Assembly: GCF_910596095.1 (NCBI RefSeq)
Contig: NC_056539.1
Location: forward strand, 10,605,501-10,669,500
Direction of reading: 5' to 3'
DNA from: Thunnus maccoyii
Lineage: Eukaryota; Chordata; Actinopteri; Scombriformes; Scombridae
Length of the DNA: 64,000 nucleotides
The notes below the pieces were generated by a model that had not been told where the DNA came from, did no database searches, and saw only the letters and a list, made by a program, of their open reading frames with translations. Each line of letters begins with the position of its first letter. Position 1 is the stretch's first letter. Below, one piece after another: positions 13,199-27,394 of the stretch. A program made the translations under genes and the position numbers.

Positions 13199-16100
13199 AT
13201 GGCAGGTATGTCACATAAAACCTTGTCTATCTATCTATCTGAAGTTACACTCTCTCTGCAGTGTGTTCAGGCACGCTGTCAAATATTTAAATGTAAAATG
13301 TGAACTGCTACGACTGTACTGTTGTGGTGACACTTAACTTTCTGTTTCAGAGCGAGTGAACAACTTTCCTCCCCTGCCTAAGTTCATGAGAATTAAACCA
13401 TGCTTTTACCACAACATTGAGGAAGAAATTCCTGCTCAGCACCAGCAGCTGGTGCGCAGAGTCTATATGCTTTGGATGAGTAAGTGTTACTTTCTGAGTG
13501 GAAGCAGAAGTTCTCCCCTTTCTTGTCAGTTTAAAAAAAGATTACTTCCTTTCCTTTTCTCTCCTCACATCTCCACTGTCCTCTCTCCTCTTCAGTGTAT
13601 TCAGGCACGCTGTGTATGAATGTGATCTCGTGTATTGCTTGGTGGGCTGGAGGTGGATATGCCTCCAACTTTGGCTTCTCTCTGCTCTGGCTCATCCTCT
13701 TCAGCCCCTGTAGTTACACATGCTGGTTCAGACCACTCTACAAAGCTTTCAGGTTAGTCAACATATGATAAATCTCACAAAGCAGAATCGTTTCTTAAAT
13801 TACTTTCAGAATTTTGATATGTATGTTGTTTAAGTTTTATCCCCCACCCAGCATTTTATACCAACTTAGGCTTGTTTTCTAACTTATGTACCTAATATTT
13901 AATCACTTTTTTGATTCAAACTTTTGCATTTTCTGTGGTGGGAGTAGTCTGGTAAAAAGTGAGAATATGAATACTCTTAACACAAGGAAAAGACATTGAG
14001 CTGTTGATGTATGAGTCCAAAAACGATTGCTGCAAAGGAGCTTCTAGCTTCACGATTTGCACTTGAACCCAGCATTTCTAGCCTTTCTACGTTATGTTCA
14101 GTTGAGTACATCATGCAACTACACCAGTGGGAGGAAGCAACATTGAAATAAATATAGAGCTTCAACTCTTCAACTTCAACTCTAAGCTTATTTGTGTCAT
14201 CCTGTTGTATTCTCTCTCTCGCTATCTTTCTTTTTTTTTCTTTTTTTTTGTTCATAGGGCTGATAGCTCGTTCAACTTCATGGCCTTCTTCTTCATCTTC
14301 TTCCTCCAGTGTGTTTTGGCCCTCATCCAGACTATAGGAATCTCTGGCTGGGGAACATGGTGAGTTGAACCAAACCAGCTCTCAAAACTTTGCACATGTT
14401 GCCTGCCAGTTTTTTTTTTTTATCAGGGAGTGGGTCATGAGGGCTTATCTCATGACACTTGCGTTGGATTTTAAGCACATTTTCGACACATGAAACATTT
14501 GCCAACATTGTTTCTCACAAAGTTGTTTTGAAATGATTTCAGAGCATGTTTCTAAAATCTTTCACATATATACAAAGCAACTATGCTTTATTCCGCAGTT
14601 ACATTTTAAATAACTTTAATAGATAACGCTCTTAGAAAATGTTCTTTACTTCATTGGAAAACCTTTTATCATCATTTTAGGGCACATAAAAACTAATATT
14701 TTTATTATGTGGGTGATTAATTGAAAACAGGATTAAACTACAACATTAACACTTTTTATTTAACATTTGAATAAAGGTATGGTAATAGCAGAAAAAAGCT
14801 AAATGTACAATATTTAACAACATAATCAACCCCAAAAACTAAAACTCTGACTAACTTGATTTGAGGTTTTAAAGCGCTTAACTGCAATGATGTCTAAATT
14901 ATATTTATTTTTCTCTGCCCAGTTAAATTAATATAAGTAGTTACTTAACTCAGGTTGATTTGATTCATATTCATATTTGATTCATATTTTTCCATCTTAT
15001 TTCATAACTAAAACTGAATTTATGGCTCATTAGTACAAAATATCATTTAGACTTACACTATATTTAGGATTTAGATCATATCCTTACAGTACTATATATT
15101 TCAAACTTTGGACTCATTCTGACACATTTACAACATTAATTCACATTTTAATTCTTGGATTTACAGACTCACTTTCTTAGCACAGTTTAAGTCATATTTT
15201 AATTTTACAGTATATTGGCTTGGCAGGTTTTATATGTGCTTATTGATTCATTGTTGAAATGCATGAAAATATCGTAAATAATTTGAAATGTAGATTATTT
15301 ACAGTATGGTCACTACCAGTCTAAAATTTGGACACACTTTCTCATTCAAGGGTATGGGAAGCTGTGCCCAAACTTTTACTGGTGCTGTACATTTAAAATG
15401 ATTCAAACCAGAACTTTGAAATACACTAGAAATGTTATGAGATATTGTATTTTGAGTATAAGATTGACAGTAGATTTAGTGATATTTACCATAAACTGCA
15501 GTCTCACAATTCACCACAGAGTTGAACTAATGCCTGTCTTTGAGCTGACAGAGTGCTGACTACAACTCAACATTATAAATGTCATAAAGATAAGATTTAA
15601 TTACATTTAATACAAGGTTTTATTGCAATGGATGTAGTTCGGTTCACCTTACAAACTGTTGAGTCAGTGTATTTACATTTTGTGCAGGAATAATATCTAC
15701 ATTTAATTGTTATGTACAAGGGTTGTTTTTCTTTGAAATTTTTATTTTCTCAGCCTTTTTAGTGGAACACTTTTATCATTGTCGTTCAGTGTTGAGTGCA
15801 GGGTTGGAAACAAAGTAATTTCAAGTTGAGTTACAGTTCATGTCCTTGAGTACGTTCTCATGTACTTGTCAAAATGCTACATTTATCCTCAGAGAGACCG
15901 TTTGCTTTTTAGGTCATTTTTACTGCAATTTTCAACACAAGCTTCCTAAAACTGAGTAATATTTAAGTCCAATAACTGAACTTATGCTTGTGATAATAAC
16001 AATGTTCACTTGTGATGTCACAAATCAATATTACACTGATCGTCATTATGCTGTTTGTCACTGCATCTGTTTCCTCACTGCTTAATGGCACAAAGGTAAC

Positions 16101-16332
16101 TTTGGATATTTGTTTTAAATCCACTATGCTAATTGCATACTATATGATGCACTAACCCATACTACTCCATCTCACTCTCACCAACACAAAGCGGCTGGAT
16201 TGCGACAGTGATGTTTTTCAGCACAAATGTGGGCTCCGCTATAGTGATGCTAATCACAAGTCTGCTCTTCACTCTGGTGACTGCTTTAATGGCACTGGTA
16301 CTCATTAAGGTGAGTGAACACGTACGCTGCAA

Positions 16333-16379
<47 letters not shown>

Positions 16380-16681
16380 TATTCTTGCATTTAGTTTTTG
16401 CCCCACATGCATATAAACTTGCTCAGACACCTGAAAACAGACACAAATACACATTATGAACACTTCTTGTCCTCTTTCTTTGCATGCTGCAGGTGCACAG
16501 ACTCTACCGTGGCGGAGGTGGGAGTTTGGAGCGCGCTCAGGAAGAATGGAGCACCGGGATGTGGAAGAGTGCACCAGTGAGGGAAGCTGGGTTCAACGCT
16601 GTTGCTCATACTGCTCAAGGCCCAAGCTTGCCACAGTACCCGGCAGCAGTGCCAAGCTATCCCGACAACAGCCACTGGTGA
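13199..16681 (+). CDS. scamp4: Secretory carrier membrane protein 4, complete, 6 coding exons, 233 aa
   Basis: SCAMPs are four-pass proteins of recycling and secretory vesicles. Coding exons: 13199-13205, 13351-13479, 13596-13752, 14258-14359, 16192-16309, 16493-16681, totalling 702 nt in one frame. The start exon carries only M-A plus one base. Seen: an N-terminal NNFPPLPKF; four hydrophobic segments ([46 protein letters not shown] regions); the conserved cytoplasmic [18 protein letters not shown] loop between the second and third; and a tail with [11 protein letters not shown]-terminal NPF repeats are absent, as in the short SCAMP4/5 type. I read it as SCAMP4 rather than SCAMP5 from overall wording, length and the 19p13-type neighbours. 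The exon 5 acceptor (CACCAACACAAAG) is pyrimidine-poor. Intron 4 is 1.8 kb and holds no gene. Confidence 0.9.
16340..16374. repeat. (CA)17 microsatellite
   Basis: Pure CA repeat starting 31 bp after the scamp4 exon 5 splice donor, inside intron 5. Confidence 0.95.
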
Positions 16682-19600
16682 TAGCTGAGAGTGGCCTCTA
16701 GATGGAGACAGATAGCTGGCCATGTCTGTGGTGCACAAGAGAGTGTTTCGAAACATCATATCAATTCACCCTTACAGCAAAATGCATAGATGTTTTGGGG
16801 TTTTTTTGAGTGAGAGGACAGAATTGTTATAAAATAATTTATCAGAAGAGTTTTGTTAGCAAAGCTCATTAAAGCCCTACATTTGTTGTAGAGGTTTATC
16901 TTTAAAATATGCCATTCCATTTAAACTTTGTTTACATGTAGTGTATTAAAGTGAATGAGACAGAAATACAATTTTATGCTTAAAAGAAATTTGCTTAGGA
17001 AGATGTACTGTCTTGCAAATATGCAACTGGAAACTCAAAAAAAGTGTGAACAGCTTCAGGTTAGCAGTACGTGAAGGGCATGTGCCTTATGGACCTTTAT
17101 GACTTCTTCTTTTATGTACTGCCAGATCTGCATGCTAGAAATTGTAGTATGCTGACAAACAGGGTTTTTTTTTTCTTTTGCAACGAAGGAAAGTCTGCAA
17201 ACTGCGTGATTTTGATCTGTGTTTTATGCGTTTTCTGGCAGGACAGTTTGTTTTTGATTCGCTGTGCTTTATATCGTCATGCTCGCCTGCTTCGGCTGCA
17301 GTTTCTTGAAATGCGCCTTACTATTGCGTGCAGTTTTTGCATGTGAAAAATGTCTTGCTTGACTTTCGCCTTACTAATGCTATGTTTGTGTTTAACTTGA
17401 CTTGTGCTTCAGTGAAGCAATGTGTGGAAATATTTCAAAAGATGTTGGTGCATAATCCTCCTCTGTGATTTCTCACTGTCCGCTGATGTGCCATAACACT
17501 CGCTTCTTTCCATTATTTTGATACTGGAAAAAAAAAAAAGGTGCACCCAAAGTAGATATTGTGTCCTCTGCCTCAGTATTTCTCAATTTGTATAGTTCCA
17601 AAGCCACACTGTTTGCTTTTAGTGGTCAGTGCCCTGCCGTGAAAGCACCTTATCAGTTGTTGCAATGTTCCAGTCACTTTCACTTTCACCCAGATAGACT
17701 GAATTTTTGTATGAAGTGACTGCAGTGTGCTTGCATGCAGCCTGACATAGGATATAATTTACTTATTTCAAATGAACTGACCTCATTTAAACTCTATAAA
17801 CAGACACACATCCCAACTGACTGACTGAAATATAAACATTTGCAGACGGATCAGCAATTAAGTGGAAATTTGCATGTAAATATACAGTAGTCAGACTGTT
17901 TAAGTGCAGTCTGATATTTCATGTACCAACTCATTTCACTGTCATTCCAACAGACATCTAAACACTGACTAAAAACCAATGATTGTGGCTTCTGTGCAGT
18001 TTACTGCACAACATTTCAACTATGTTTTTTTTGGCTCAATGATTTAGTCAAAAAGCCTTTATGAAGGTGCCTGACTCATAGTTCTACAAGAATTAATTTT
18101 TCTTTCCTTGTTACAAAAGTGTCCTTCATGGCCAACTGCCAAAATTAGTATTTTGATTTTTCTCTGTTATTTGATAAGTGACAAAATTATGGATATGTTG
18201 AAGTAACCTTGAAATATTGCAACATTTCAATAAATATTCTTATTCACACATGTCTGTCCTAGTTGAATGTATAAGAAATATTTTAATGGTTTGGATATTT
18301 GGTGAAAATCTGAAAAATGGCAACCAACAAGTCTGTTACTTAAATGTTTCCCACACTGTCTTTTCATATAAATGCTGTGTGTGTTATATTTTTTTTATTA
18401 GTCTTTGTATTAATTGAAGGATTGATAGAATTAAGACTAGAAACCTTTGGCTTCAGGTCTCGACAGAACAATATTTGGACTCCTGTCAACCGCTGGACTT
18501 ACATTCAGTCTGGTCAACCCTGTTGGTTTTGTTATGTTAAAAAAAAGAAGAAGAGGAAAGTGTAGAGTCTTTCACCCAGGCGAAGAGATGCTGCTGTGAC
18601 ATGGATTTACTCAGAAATGTAAGTGAGAGATGTTCGAAGAAACTGAGTGTGAGATACAAAAAAAGAAGCCTGTGAGCATCATAGAATAACTCAAAAGCAG
18701 CCGAATCTAAAAGAGAAGAAACCTCATTAAATCTTGGGAGGAAAAGTAGGGCTGATGAAGAGGAGAGAGGGCAGCTAAAAAAACCTAAGAGTGATTTCTG
18801 AAACTTACCAAACAAGCCCACTGGGTTTTTATTTTAGAATAAATAAACTGAAAACAATAGTTGCTGTGCAGCTTGTCTTAATTCCCTTGTGACTAAACAT
18901 GAAAGTGAAATTTTTATATTAAAGCATTGCTAGAACACAATTTTTTAACAGAAAAATCTATGCAACTGCTTTGGAAATATTTTATTGATTTATTACTTGA
19001 TAAGACCAATATATGACCTTGATTCTGTTTATGACAACTTTCTTATGCTGCACCGCTGAATAATTAAGCAGAGACCCACTTCAACCCTTTCATAACTACT
19101 TGTTTGAGATGAATCATGAGGCGGCTCGGAGCACTTGTTAATGACAGAGTGTGAAAAACACAGAGTAGATTCAGGCTACATTCCTGTAATTTGGTTTGGT
19201 CTCAGATTTTTTTTTTTTTTTTTTTTAACAAAACCAAACAGGTGTGAGTTCTGTGTGTAGTCTGTGTGTGTTTTTGTGTCAATGTTATCAAGCCATACAA
19301 ACCACAGAAGCATTTGTTTGAAAAATCATGGCAACAAGCACTTCAGGTAAACTTCCAGCATCACTTTCAAATAAATTTGTTGGCTGTGTGAGAGAGAAGG
19401 TAATCATTACTGACAGATACGTACACGTCAAAAACTCCCAATAAAGTTTTATTATTATTATTATTATGAACAAGGGCTGCTGCATTTTCCAAAAGTTTGA
19501 CACTCAAAACCAACGGTATCATCTGTGATGAGTCTCTGATGCAAAGTTGATTCACTGACAGAAACTTACACCCACACTTCTACGTCCCAATGAATTTATC

Positions 19601-20406
19601 TTTTTTATAGTAAGACTTAACTATGTGCTTTAAATCTGAATTATAGCTGTGAACTCAAAACACACCCTGGTTAGACTAGTTCACTCTCAGAGATGATATA
19701 ACATTTACTGGAGTGAAATGCTTTTGCTGTGGACAAAAGAGGTAGAGTCCACTCTTTTATCACATACTGTATGAGCGGCATTTGAATGCAGAGGTATATC
19801 TGTAGTCCATGGTAGTCCAGATAGCCACCTGGATATAAAAGTATACAGGCTATTGATTAATCATTAACACAGCCAAAGACTGAACAATGCTCTGACTGAT
19901 AAATGTTGTCTTAAATAAACAGTAGAATCCCAATAAAATGAAATGTGCCTGGTTGTTAGAGGTCAAAGAGTTTGCTACTTGTTCGTTGTTCTCGTCCGTA
20001 TTTACAAGTCTTACAGTAGATCACAAGTGTTATAATTTCTGAAAAAAAAACGTAATTGCAACAAATAAATAGTTGAAAAAAAAGGTCTTTGCTGTACACG
20101 ATATATTACACAAAGTATATTCACAAGTTATCATTATACAAAAAATACATATACAAAAAATTGACTTTTCAGCAATTTTCTAGAGTGAAAATCTCACCAG
20201 AAATCCTGTATAGAGTCTTTTCAGAGTATCAGCTGCCCGGTTAGAGTGAGGAAATGATAGACAGTGTTGGAAATTGGCAGAGAAAGAGGACACCAATCAA
20301 AAGAATGCATAATGTGAAAACCTTTTCCAGTACGCTGTCTTGTTGGAGCTACACCTATAGGAGGATAATTAGTACACTGGTGTTGGCCTTCTATACCTCA
20401 GCAGAG
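16682..20406. other. Convergent 3' UTR/intergenic region between scamp4 and the semaphorin
   Basis: No coding exon recognised. It should hold the scamp4 3' UTR on the left and the semaphorin 3' UTR on the right, plus poly-T (19207-19226) and an (ATT)n run near 19450. Open frames here lack splice context or family motifs. Confidence 0.5.
18229..18234 (+). terminator. Candidate scamp4 poly(A) signal
   Basis: AATAAA lies 1.55 kb past the scamp4 stop in AT-rich DNA without other coding signal. Another AATAAA lies near 18838. Either would give a long 3' UTR. Confidence 0.35.
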
Positions 20407-23400
20407 TCAAATCTCTGACTCATCATTTATGTATCCCAGACCGTCCAGACTTGAAATGTTGGCCATGGGTGTGAAGTGGTGCTCCCCGTTCCCTTTGAAG
20501 TCAACAGCAGAGTGATTATTATTGGCACTACAAGGTCTCCCAGACTCAGGCCCCAGGAGCTTTATCTCTGAAGTTCTGTTCTGGATGTGCATATACTCGG
20601 CTGACTGCCGTTTCCCCGCGCTCTCGCTGGAGCTCTGCCTAAACTTGAAGCATTCCGAATGTCCTCGACTCCAGATCCAAAATACGACCCCCATCAACAA
20701 GAGACAAATCAGCGACAGCAGGGCCACAGCCACCTCTAAACCAGTTAACCTGCTAGTGTCGCTTTGATTCTCTGGGGACGGCGGGTCCTCGCTGCCCGGA
20801 TCTGGCCCCTCCCCCGGTGCAGCTGTATTCAGAGTGTGAACAGAGTCTGAGGAATTTTTCACCTCACTGCCAGGAGTAGTGCTGTCCCCCACTGTTGGGC
20901 CGGAGTAGAGCTGTAAACGATAAACCGCTGCAGTCCGGTTGTATGTCCTGCCATTTATCTGCTCTACTGAGTCACAGGTGTACAGACCAGCGTCTGATTC
21001 AGAGGCATTCAGGATGAGGAGGCCCCCGCTATAGATGTAGTATTTGTGGTTGGAGTGAAGTGTTTGGTCAGAAAACCTCCACACGACCTGTGCCAAGTTG
21101 GAGTGGAGCTGGCAAGGCAGCCGGATGTTGTTCTCTGGAACCAGGATAAAGTCAACAGCTGTTCCTGGATCTAAAAACACACACAAACACAGGGTTGGCC
21201 TCACTGCATACTAATAAATAATACTGCTGGGAGCCTGTAAATGAACAAACCTGGTTGAGGACAGTGTGAGACATCTCCCTCCTTCAGACTCTGTATTGCT
21301 GTATTTGAGGAGGAGGATAAGCTGTAGACGGAGGAGCACTGCTCAGTGGAGAAGTCCCATGCACAGTAAGGATCCCTGGCCAGGATACAGTCCACACAAG
21401 TGTCATAGTGGCTACAGTTACTGACTGGCATCTGGATAGCACCAAACTCTGAACCCGCAAACAGCTGGCCCTATGTTGCAAATCAAAATACACAAACCAA
21501 AAGTTAGTGTTGGTGCCAACATTCAAATGAGCTAACAAACCATATTGCAGCTATATCTGAATTTATGCATTACCTTGCTGGATGAGAGGCGCAGGATGTT
21601 GATGGGTTCAGGGTTTTCGTACAGTTGAATCTCCTCGATGATGAACATATCTCCACCATAGTTAACGGCCTTCTGAACATAACCGTTTTCTATCGGGAGA
21701 CAAACAAGTGCCACTCAGATCTTATAATCACATAATAAACACATTAAACAAACACATGTATTAACTAAGATCATGGCTTTGATAAACCCTGTCATTACTC
21801 ATATCAAATGTGTGTCTTCATCAGTCAGCAAATGGAAAACGCGCTGATTAAACAAATCTTGTGGTGGCTTTTAAAAGCTTCCCATTAAAATCCCTCAAAA
21901 CATACTCTCTCAGTCAGATTCTTGATATGAGCAACAGGCTCCAACACGAACATACAATTTTCGGTTCAAGTCAAAACAGTTTTAGTTATTTCACATGAGA
22001 GGTTTCTGTATTTGTGTTTTTGTCTGTGCTTTTCTCACTGGTTTAAAGTGGGCAGAGCTCAGTTGGGAAAAGGGGATATCACGCATTCCTGTGCACCAAT
22101 CAGAATTTAGCCACATTTCAATGAAAATGTGATGACAGCCCACACAGTCCTGATGAACCTGATTGGCTCAATTTTTGAGTGGTTAACTCTTAATAAACAA
22201 AAAAATTTTTAGAAATTTTTAAATTTTTTAAATATTATGTTATAGGGAGAAACTTAAGATTCCAAAGTTTTCAGGGGCTTTAAGTTTAATCAACCAAAAC
22301 ATTCATACAGAAAACTAAGCTTAGAGGCTTATTTTCTGATAACCTTAGAATCAGCTCCACTCATCTTGGTAAAACTACTATTTTGATATTTGTTTACCGG
22401 TGCCAATGAACATGACGGCATATCTCTGTCCGTCCAGCGCCAGCACGCTGTCCACTACAATCCGAGTCAGCAAGGCTCCCCTCTTGACCAGCAGCGGGCC
22501 CCCTGTCAGAGGACGAACAGCCTCGTCCATGAGGGGACGGTCCCTGATGAACTGGAGGGTTTTGTCAGGAAGGTCCAGAGAACGATTCATCCCCATTTTA
22601 CGAGCCACATTGTTGATGCACTGAAAGACAAAACTGCTATTTTAGAATTGTGTGTTTCTCAGATTTGTGCTTTTATGTGGATATCAAATATCACTTCTGG
22701 CTTCAACAAAGTCTTCCCACTCACTGCTCCTGGTCTGGGGACTGGCACCTCTCCTGTGTACATCACCCACTTGACATGGGATGTCTCCACGGCAACAGGT
22801 GTCTTAAACTTTCCCTCATTGAAGCTGTCTCTAATGGCAGACACACTGTATGCACACACTGCAGATACCTGGGACAAGCTCCTGGAAACACCAAATCAAA
22901 CACATTTAGTCAAACAAACCGAGCAAAATTGTCTTTTATTTCTATGACTGCAGAATACTTAAAAATATTTACTTTTAAACACCTTATATTACACTCAACT
23001 TAATGAATCAAATATTCTGAATTAAAACATGTGTGCAGTATGTTTTTGTTTTGTTTTTTTGTTCAATGTTCATATAATCTCAGTCCAGATACATAAATAT
23101 TGTTTGTAACAAACTCAATAGCTTATCATTTTGTGTGAATATATACTTTTGTACATTGCTCCACATCAACATCTATCCTGATCCATAAAACGTTAAAAGT
23201 TAAGCACTTACGACTGAGGAGTGAAGACAGCGTAGAAGACACTCTTCCTCCAGTCCTCATGCTTCAGCAGGAAGACATCCTGTACAATGGGGGGCAGGCT
23301 GGGATCAGGGAGGGAACAATCCAGACGAGCTTTTAGGAACGACGTCCATTTCCTCTGTAGCGTCCGCTGGCCACCCATATCCCCCTAAACACAGAGACAG

Positions 23401-26400
23401 GACACTGTGTTATGCATTTCTACACATATTCTCCTCATCCTCAACAACCAGACGCAAGTCATTCAAAGATCTCTGAATCTTGACTGTGTTCATAAGTTTT
23501 TATTCATCATACCTTACAGACACGGGCCACTCGTGACACTGCAACCTTGCTGTAGAAGTCGTACTCCATTGCATTCTCACTGAAGAACAAGTATACTTTA
23601 TCATCATCACCATCAGGACTGAGAAAACTCTCACCCACAAAGTCCATGTAGACAAAGTTTGGCTCTGAAATCACAAAACAAGAAAAAAGTACTTGAGACC
23701 AGTGTAGAAGAATCAAATATCAACAGATATGGTGCAGTCAATTCTCCCTAAAATGTGCACGCCATTATATAAAACTTTTAATGGCAATTTTTTTAACTCA
23801 CCACTGAGCCAGGAGCTCTTAAACTCGGTGCGGAGAGCCAAGTTTGAACTGCGCAGAATCACAGGCTCAGAACCCAAGAAGTTGATGGATGTAGCAGAGT
23901 ACAGGTCATTTCCTGTTTGACAGGAACAATGAATGAGGACAAATTCCTGAAAAGCAATTATTCATATGAAACTGGAACAATATCTCATTTATATGCCCAC
24001 TAATGTACTGAACCAACTGGCTGTTTTCTGACTGATTAGTGGCTACTGTGTGTTGAGGGAGCAGGTAGTGACAGTAAAGATATTGGGTGACATTTGGTGC
24101 TCAGTTCTTGTGGCCAGTGAAATCTGCACACTTATCATACAATGATTTTTTCTGTTGGTGCACTTTGAACGTTCAGCAGTATTCTGTGCTTTGTTCCCTT
24201 TTCCTTTGGCTATAAACCTGACTCAGACACTCACCAACCATGAGGGAGGAGTATCTCTGGAAGGGATCAAAAGGACACTTCCCCTTTCCCTCCTCCTGCT
24301 TTCCCTCTAGCCTCAGCTGTCCATTAGCAAACGTCTGTCGGAAACACAGGAAGAGAGAGGACAGTCAGAAAGAAACTCTTGTTGAGAGAGATAAAAGAAA
24401 GTAAACCTGTGTAGTTTTGTTTTGAGACACAGTGTTGGGATTCAGGACTGGAATCAAAGTTCTTTACCAGTGGCTTGCATGTGTTAGCCCATTAACTACA
24501 ACCTGCATATTTACATTACTCACCATTTTATTCTTTATACAAAAGATAAATAAAAGTTTTTAGATTCTTGTGGTTCTGCAGTAGCAAATAGGAAACATTT
24601 GACTCTCCATGGTGATGCATTTATGGGAGTTTTCTGAATTTAATACAACTGGGGTTTTCTCAGAACAAGCACATAGTGACCATTAGAGGAACTGCAGCTT
24701 AAGGCCTTGGTCTACTCACTGCAACATTCATACACAGTTGTTGATGCTTAGCTTGAGGGATAAGTCTGGTGATTTTCTATATTTTCTCTTATTGTCAACA
24801 ACTCCCGTGAAAAGACTGAAATCAATAATTACGTGATCTCATAAACAAGAATTTTCTGTGCCTGATATTGCTTATTCATCTGTGCCATAGACCTCCACTG
24901 TTATTGAAAAACGATTAAAAACACATGACTGAGTCACACTGTTGTGCTGAGTGACATGTTCCTTCATTACAATGGACATGGGCACTGAAGTTTATTTTGA
25001 ATCACCGTCCTGTTGCCCTAAATACTCACAAGAGCATCAAATGTGTATTGATCCACAACTTAAAATAGTCCAACAACTGCACTATTTACTCCTGTTTGCT
25101 AGAAGCTGCAGTGCCCAGCTGTTTTATGATGTCACTGCACCTTTTAAAATATGAAACTATAACTTTGTGACCCATTTTTAAAGCATCATCAATAGGAACA
25201 AATAGGAAATAGCAATGAAATTTTAGTTTAGATTTTTTCATGGGATTTGTTGACAATAAGAAAAACACAGAATAAAGTCAGCCTTATCTTTTAAACATGC
25301 TAAACCAACTGTATGGACCTTAAAGAAGTATAACTAGCACTAAAGCCAATGACTAGTCTTTCATGAAAGTAATGAAAAAACAGCACATAGTTTAACATGA
25401 TTTAAATCACACAAAGAGTACTAATTCACCACCTTAGCTAATAAACAGAAGTCCTCTAAACTAACCCCATGTTGTATACTTACCATATAATCACAGATGG
25501 GGCTGAAAGCATTTGTGCCACACACATACATAGTAGTATCATTCACTTTGTGTAGGGTTCGAATGTAGTTACGGCATTCCACCTGCAACAAGATCCAGCA
25601 GAGAGAATGCCAAGGTCAGAGCAGTGTTAGTTCAGTCGCAAAATACAAACATGTACAGAAACATATACTGCACAGGCTGCCTGGAAATGTGCTGGTGGCC
25701 AAAAGGTCAAGGCTGTATACATGCATTTTCTTCTCATGCCTTTATTTGGACATTGAGCGCAAAGCTGTAAGCAAAGCACTTCAAAGAGAATTCTGTGTAA
25801 AGAAAAGAAAAAAAAACACTTGCACAGGAATGATTTACAAATGTGTAGAGATAAATTGCACAGGGGAGTAAACTGCTTCCAGTCAACAGTCACCCTTTAG
25901 CACTGTATTCTTGCCCTAAAAGCACAAGTTACCGTAAGCGAGCTCTTGTTTTAAAAGACATTACACAAACCTCAGCATGTTTTCCCTTGTATGTGCACTC
26001 CCTTTGCTTCTCCTCGGTAACTCGCCAATACACCTGCATCAACAGATGGAAAGTGTCATGTCAAAGCATGCAGGGATAGTGACGCAACCCACAGTACAAC
26101 AGTGGTGCTGTAGCCCGTTTACCCTCATTTACACACATTTCATTGTTTGTCTAACATCAAGACCAGTCAGTTTTCTCTGGAAGGGAGTACTCGCTCGCTG
26201 GGTCATCAATCCCTCTTCAGTTGTGACTGTTACCTGTTTAACTGCAATTATAAATAAACAGACCACTATCTAGAGTTCCATAGAACCATTGTTCCTTCAA
26301 ATTCCTCATGTAAATGTGTACCAGATAAACAGAAAACTCTGCTAAACTGGCTTCTGACAGGAGCGCAATTTAATGTGTTTTTGTGAGCATATTTTTGGCA

Positions 26401-27394
26401 GAAATACACTTGACTCTAGTCTTATCAAAATAATGAAAGAGAGAGAGATATACAAATATTACAAATTTAATTATTGTTGGCATAAACTGATTTCTGCATG
26501 CTGAGAAGAACCAGCTGATATACATGATTAGGCTTAATGAGTCCGGCCATGAGTAGCTTACTGATTAGTAAGCCCTCCCACTGCAGTAAAATATCATACA
26601 TGTTCAATAAATATTTCATGTTTAAGCTAATTAATAGCAATTTCATCAAGCAATAGAGTTATAACACCAGCAGCACATGATTCTTGCTGTGCGGGCACGT
26701 GTCTTTTTATCAGTCAACAGCTTCAAACACACATCGCTGATCAGATTTGGATGAATCTCTACACATGTTCTTACCGCAGCCTTTCTGACAGAGATGTTGT
26801 CGATATCCAGAGCATAGATGGCCTCTCTGGCGCCCAGCAGCAGCAGACCCAGGTCATCTCTCATCAGCATAGTGGAGTAGTTGAAGATCCCCTCTTCTCT
26901 GAACAACTTCAGCTCGTCTAAACATAAACAGCATCATGTACACGTTAGTACACTGTGTTTTGCTTTATTTCTCTTCCACAGTTTGACTGCTGTGACTCCA
27001 TGCAGTTGGAAAAAAATGCTCCCCCAGCAAAAACAAAATGCGAATTAATTGAAATTTAATTAGTTTGTCCCAGCCAGCTCGAAAGTTGCAGTCCTTACTC
27101 ATATATCATGGTTAAAATATTTAAATACATTCTGTAACTGCTACAATTTCTGGTACCTATATTTGATTATCAAAAAAAGACCCAATATCCCTGCATCTAT
27201 AAAACAAAATCTCCCAGAAACACCAGAATATGTCATGACATACTGGCTGATTAAAGTGGGGAGGGATTGAGTATTTGTGACTTACTCTGGTAGGGGACAG
27301 TCTTTCGCGGGATACAGTAGTGAGTGTTGAGTGCACTAAACGAAACATGGAGCATCAATCCACAGACAATGCTCAGGGCTGAGAGAAGAGACAT
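20407..27394 (-). CDS. sema4e: Class 4 transmembrane semaphorin, probably Sema4E, 13 coding exons, 809 aa
   Basis: Membrane guidance ligand that signals through plexins. Coding exons in transcript order: 27286-27394, 26775-26917, 25971-26033, 25484-25582, 24235-24334, 23802-23912, 23513-23664, 23212-23384, 22725-22881, 22398-22620, 21574-21689, 21251-21470, 20407-21170, totalling 2430 nt in one frame. Seen: a signal peptide in exon 1; a full sema domain (about 40-495) with [42 protein letters not shown] and CINN; a PSI module (about 500-555) with [10 protein letters not shown] and DPYCAWD; one Ig domain (about 560-645) with LPCQ and GLYTC; an S/P-rich stalk; a transmembrane helix (700-722); and an 87-residue tail ending in SEI. 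The PSI-Ig-TM order defines class 4. Sema4E is chosen because SCAMP and SEMA4 genes are paired on other human paralogous regions (SCAMP3/SEMA4A, SCAMP2-5/SEMA4B) while mammals lack a SEMA4 beside SCAMP4. Class is certain; the subtype letter is inference. Confidence 0.93.
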
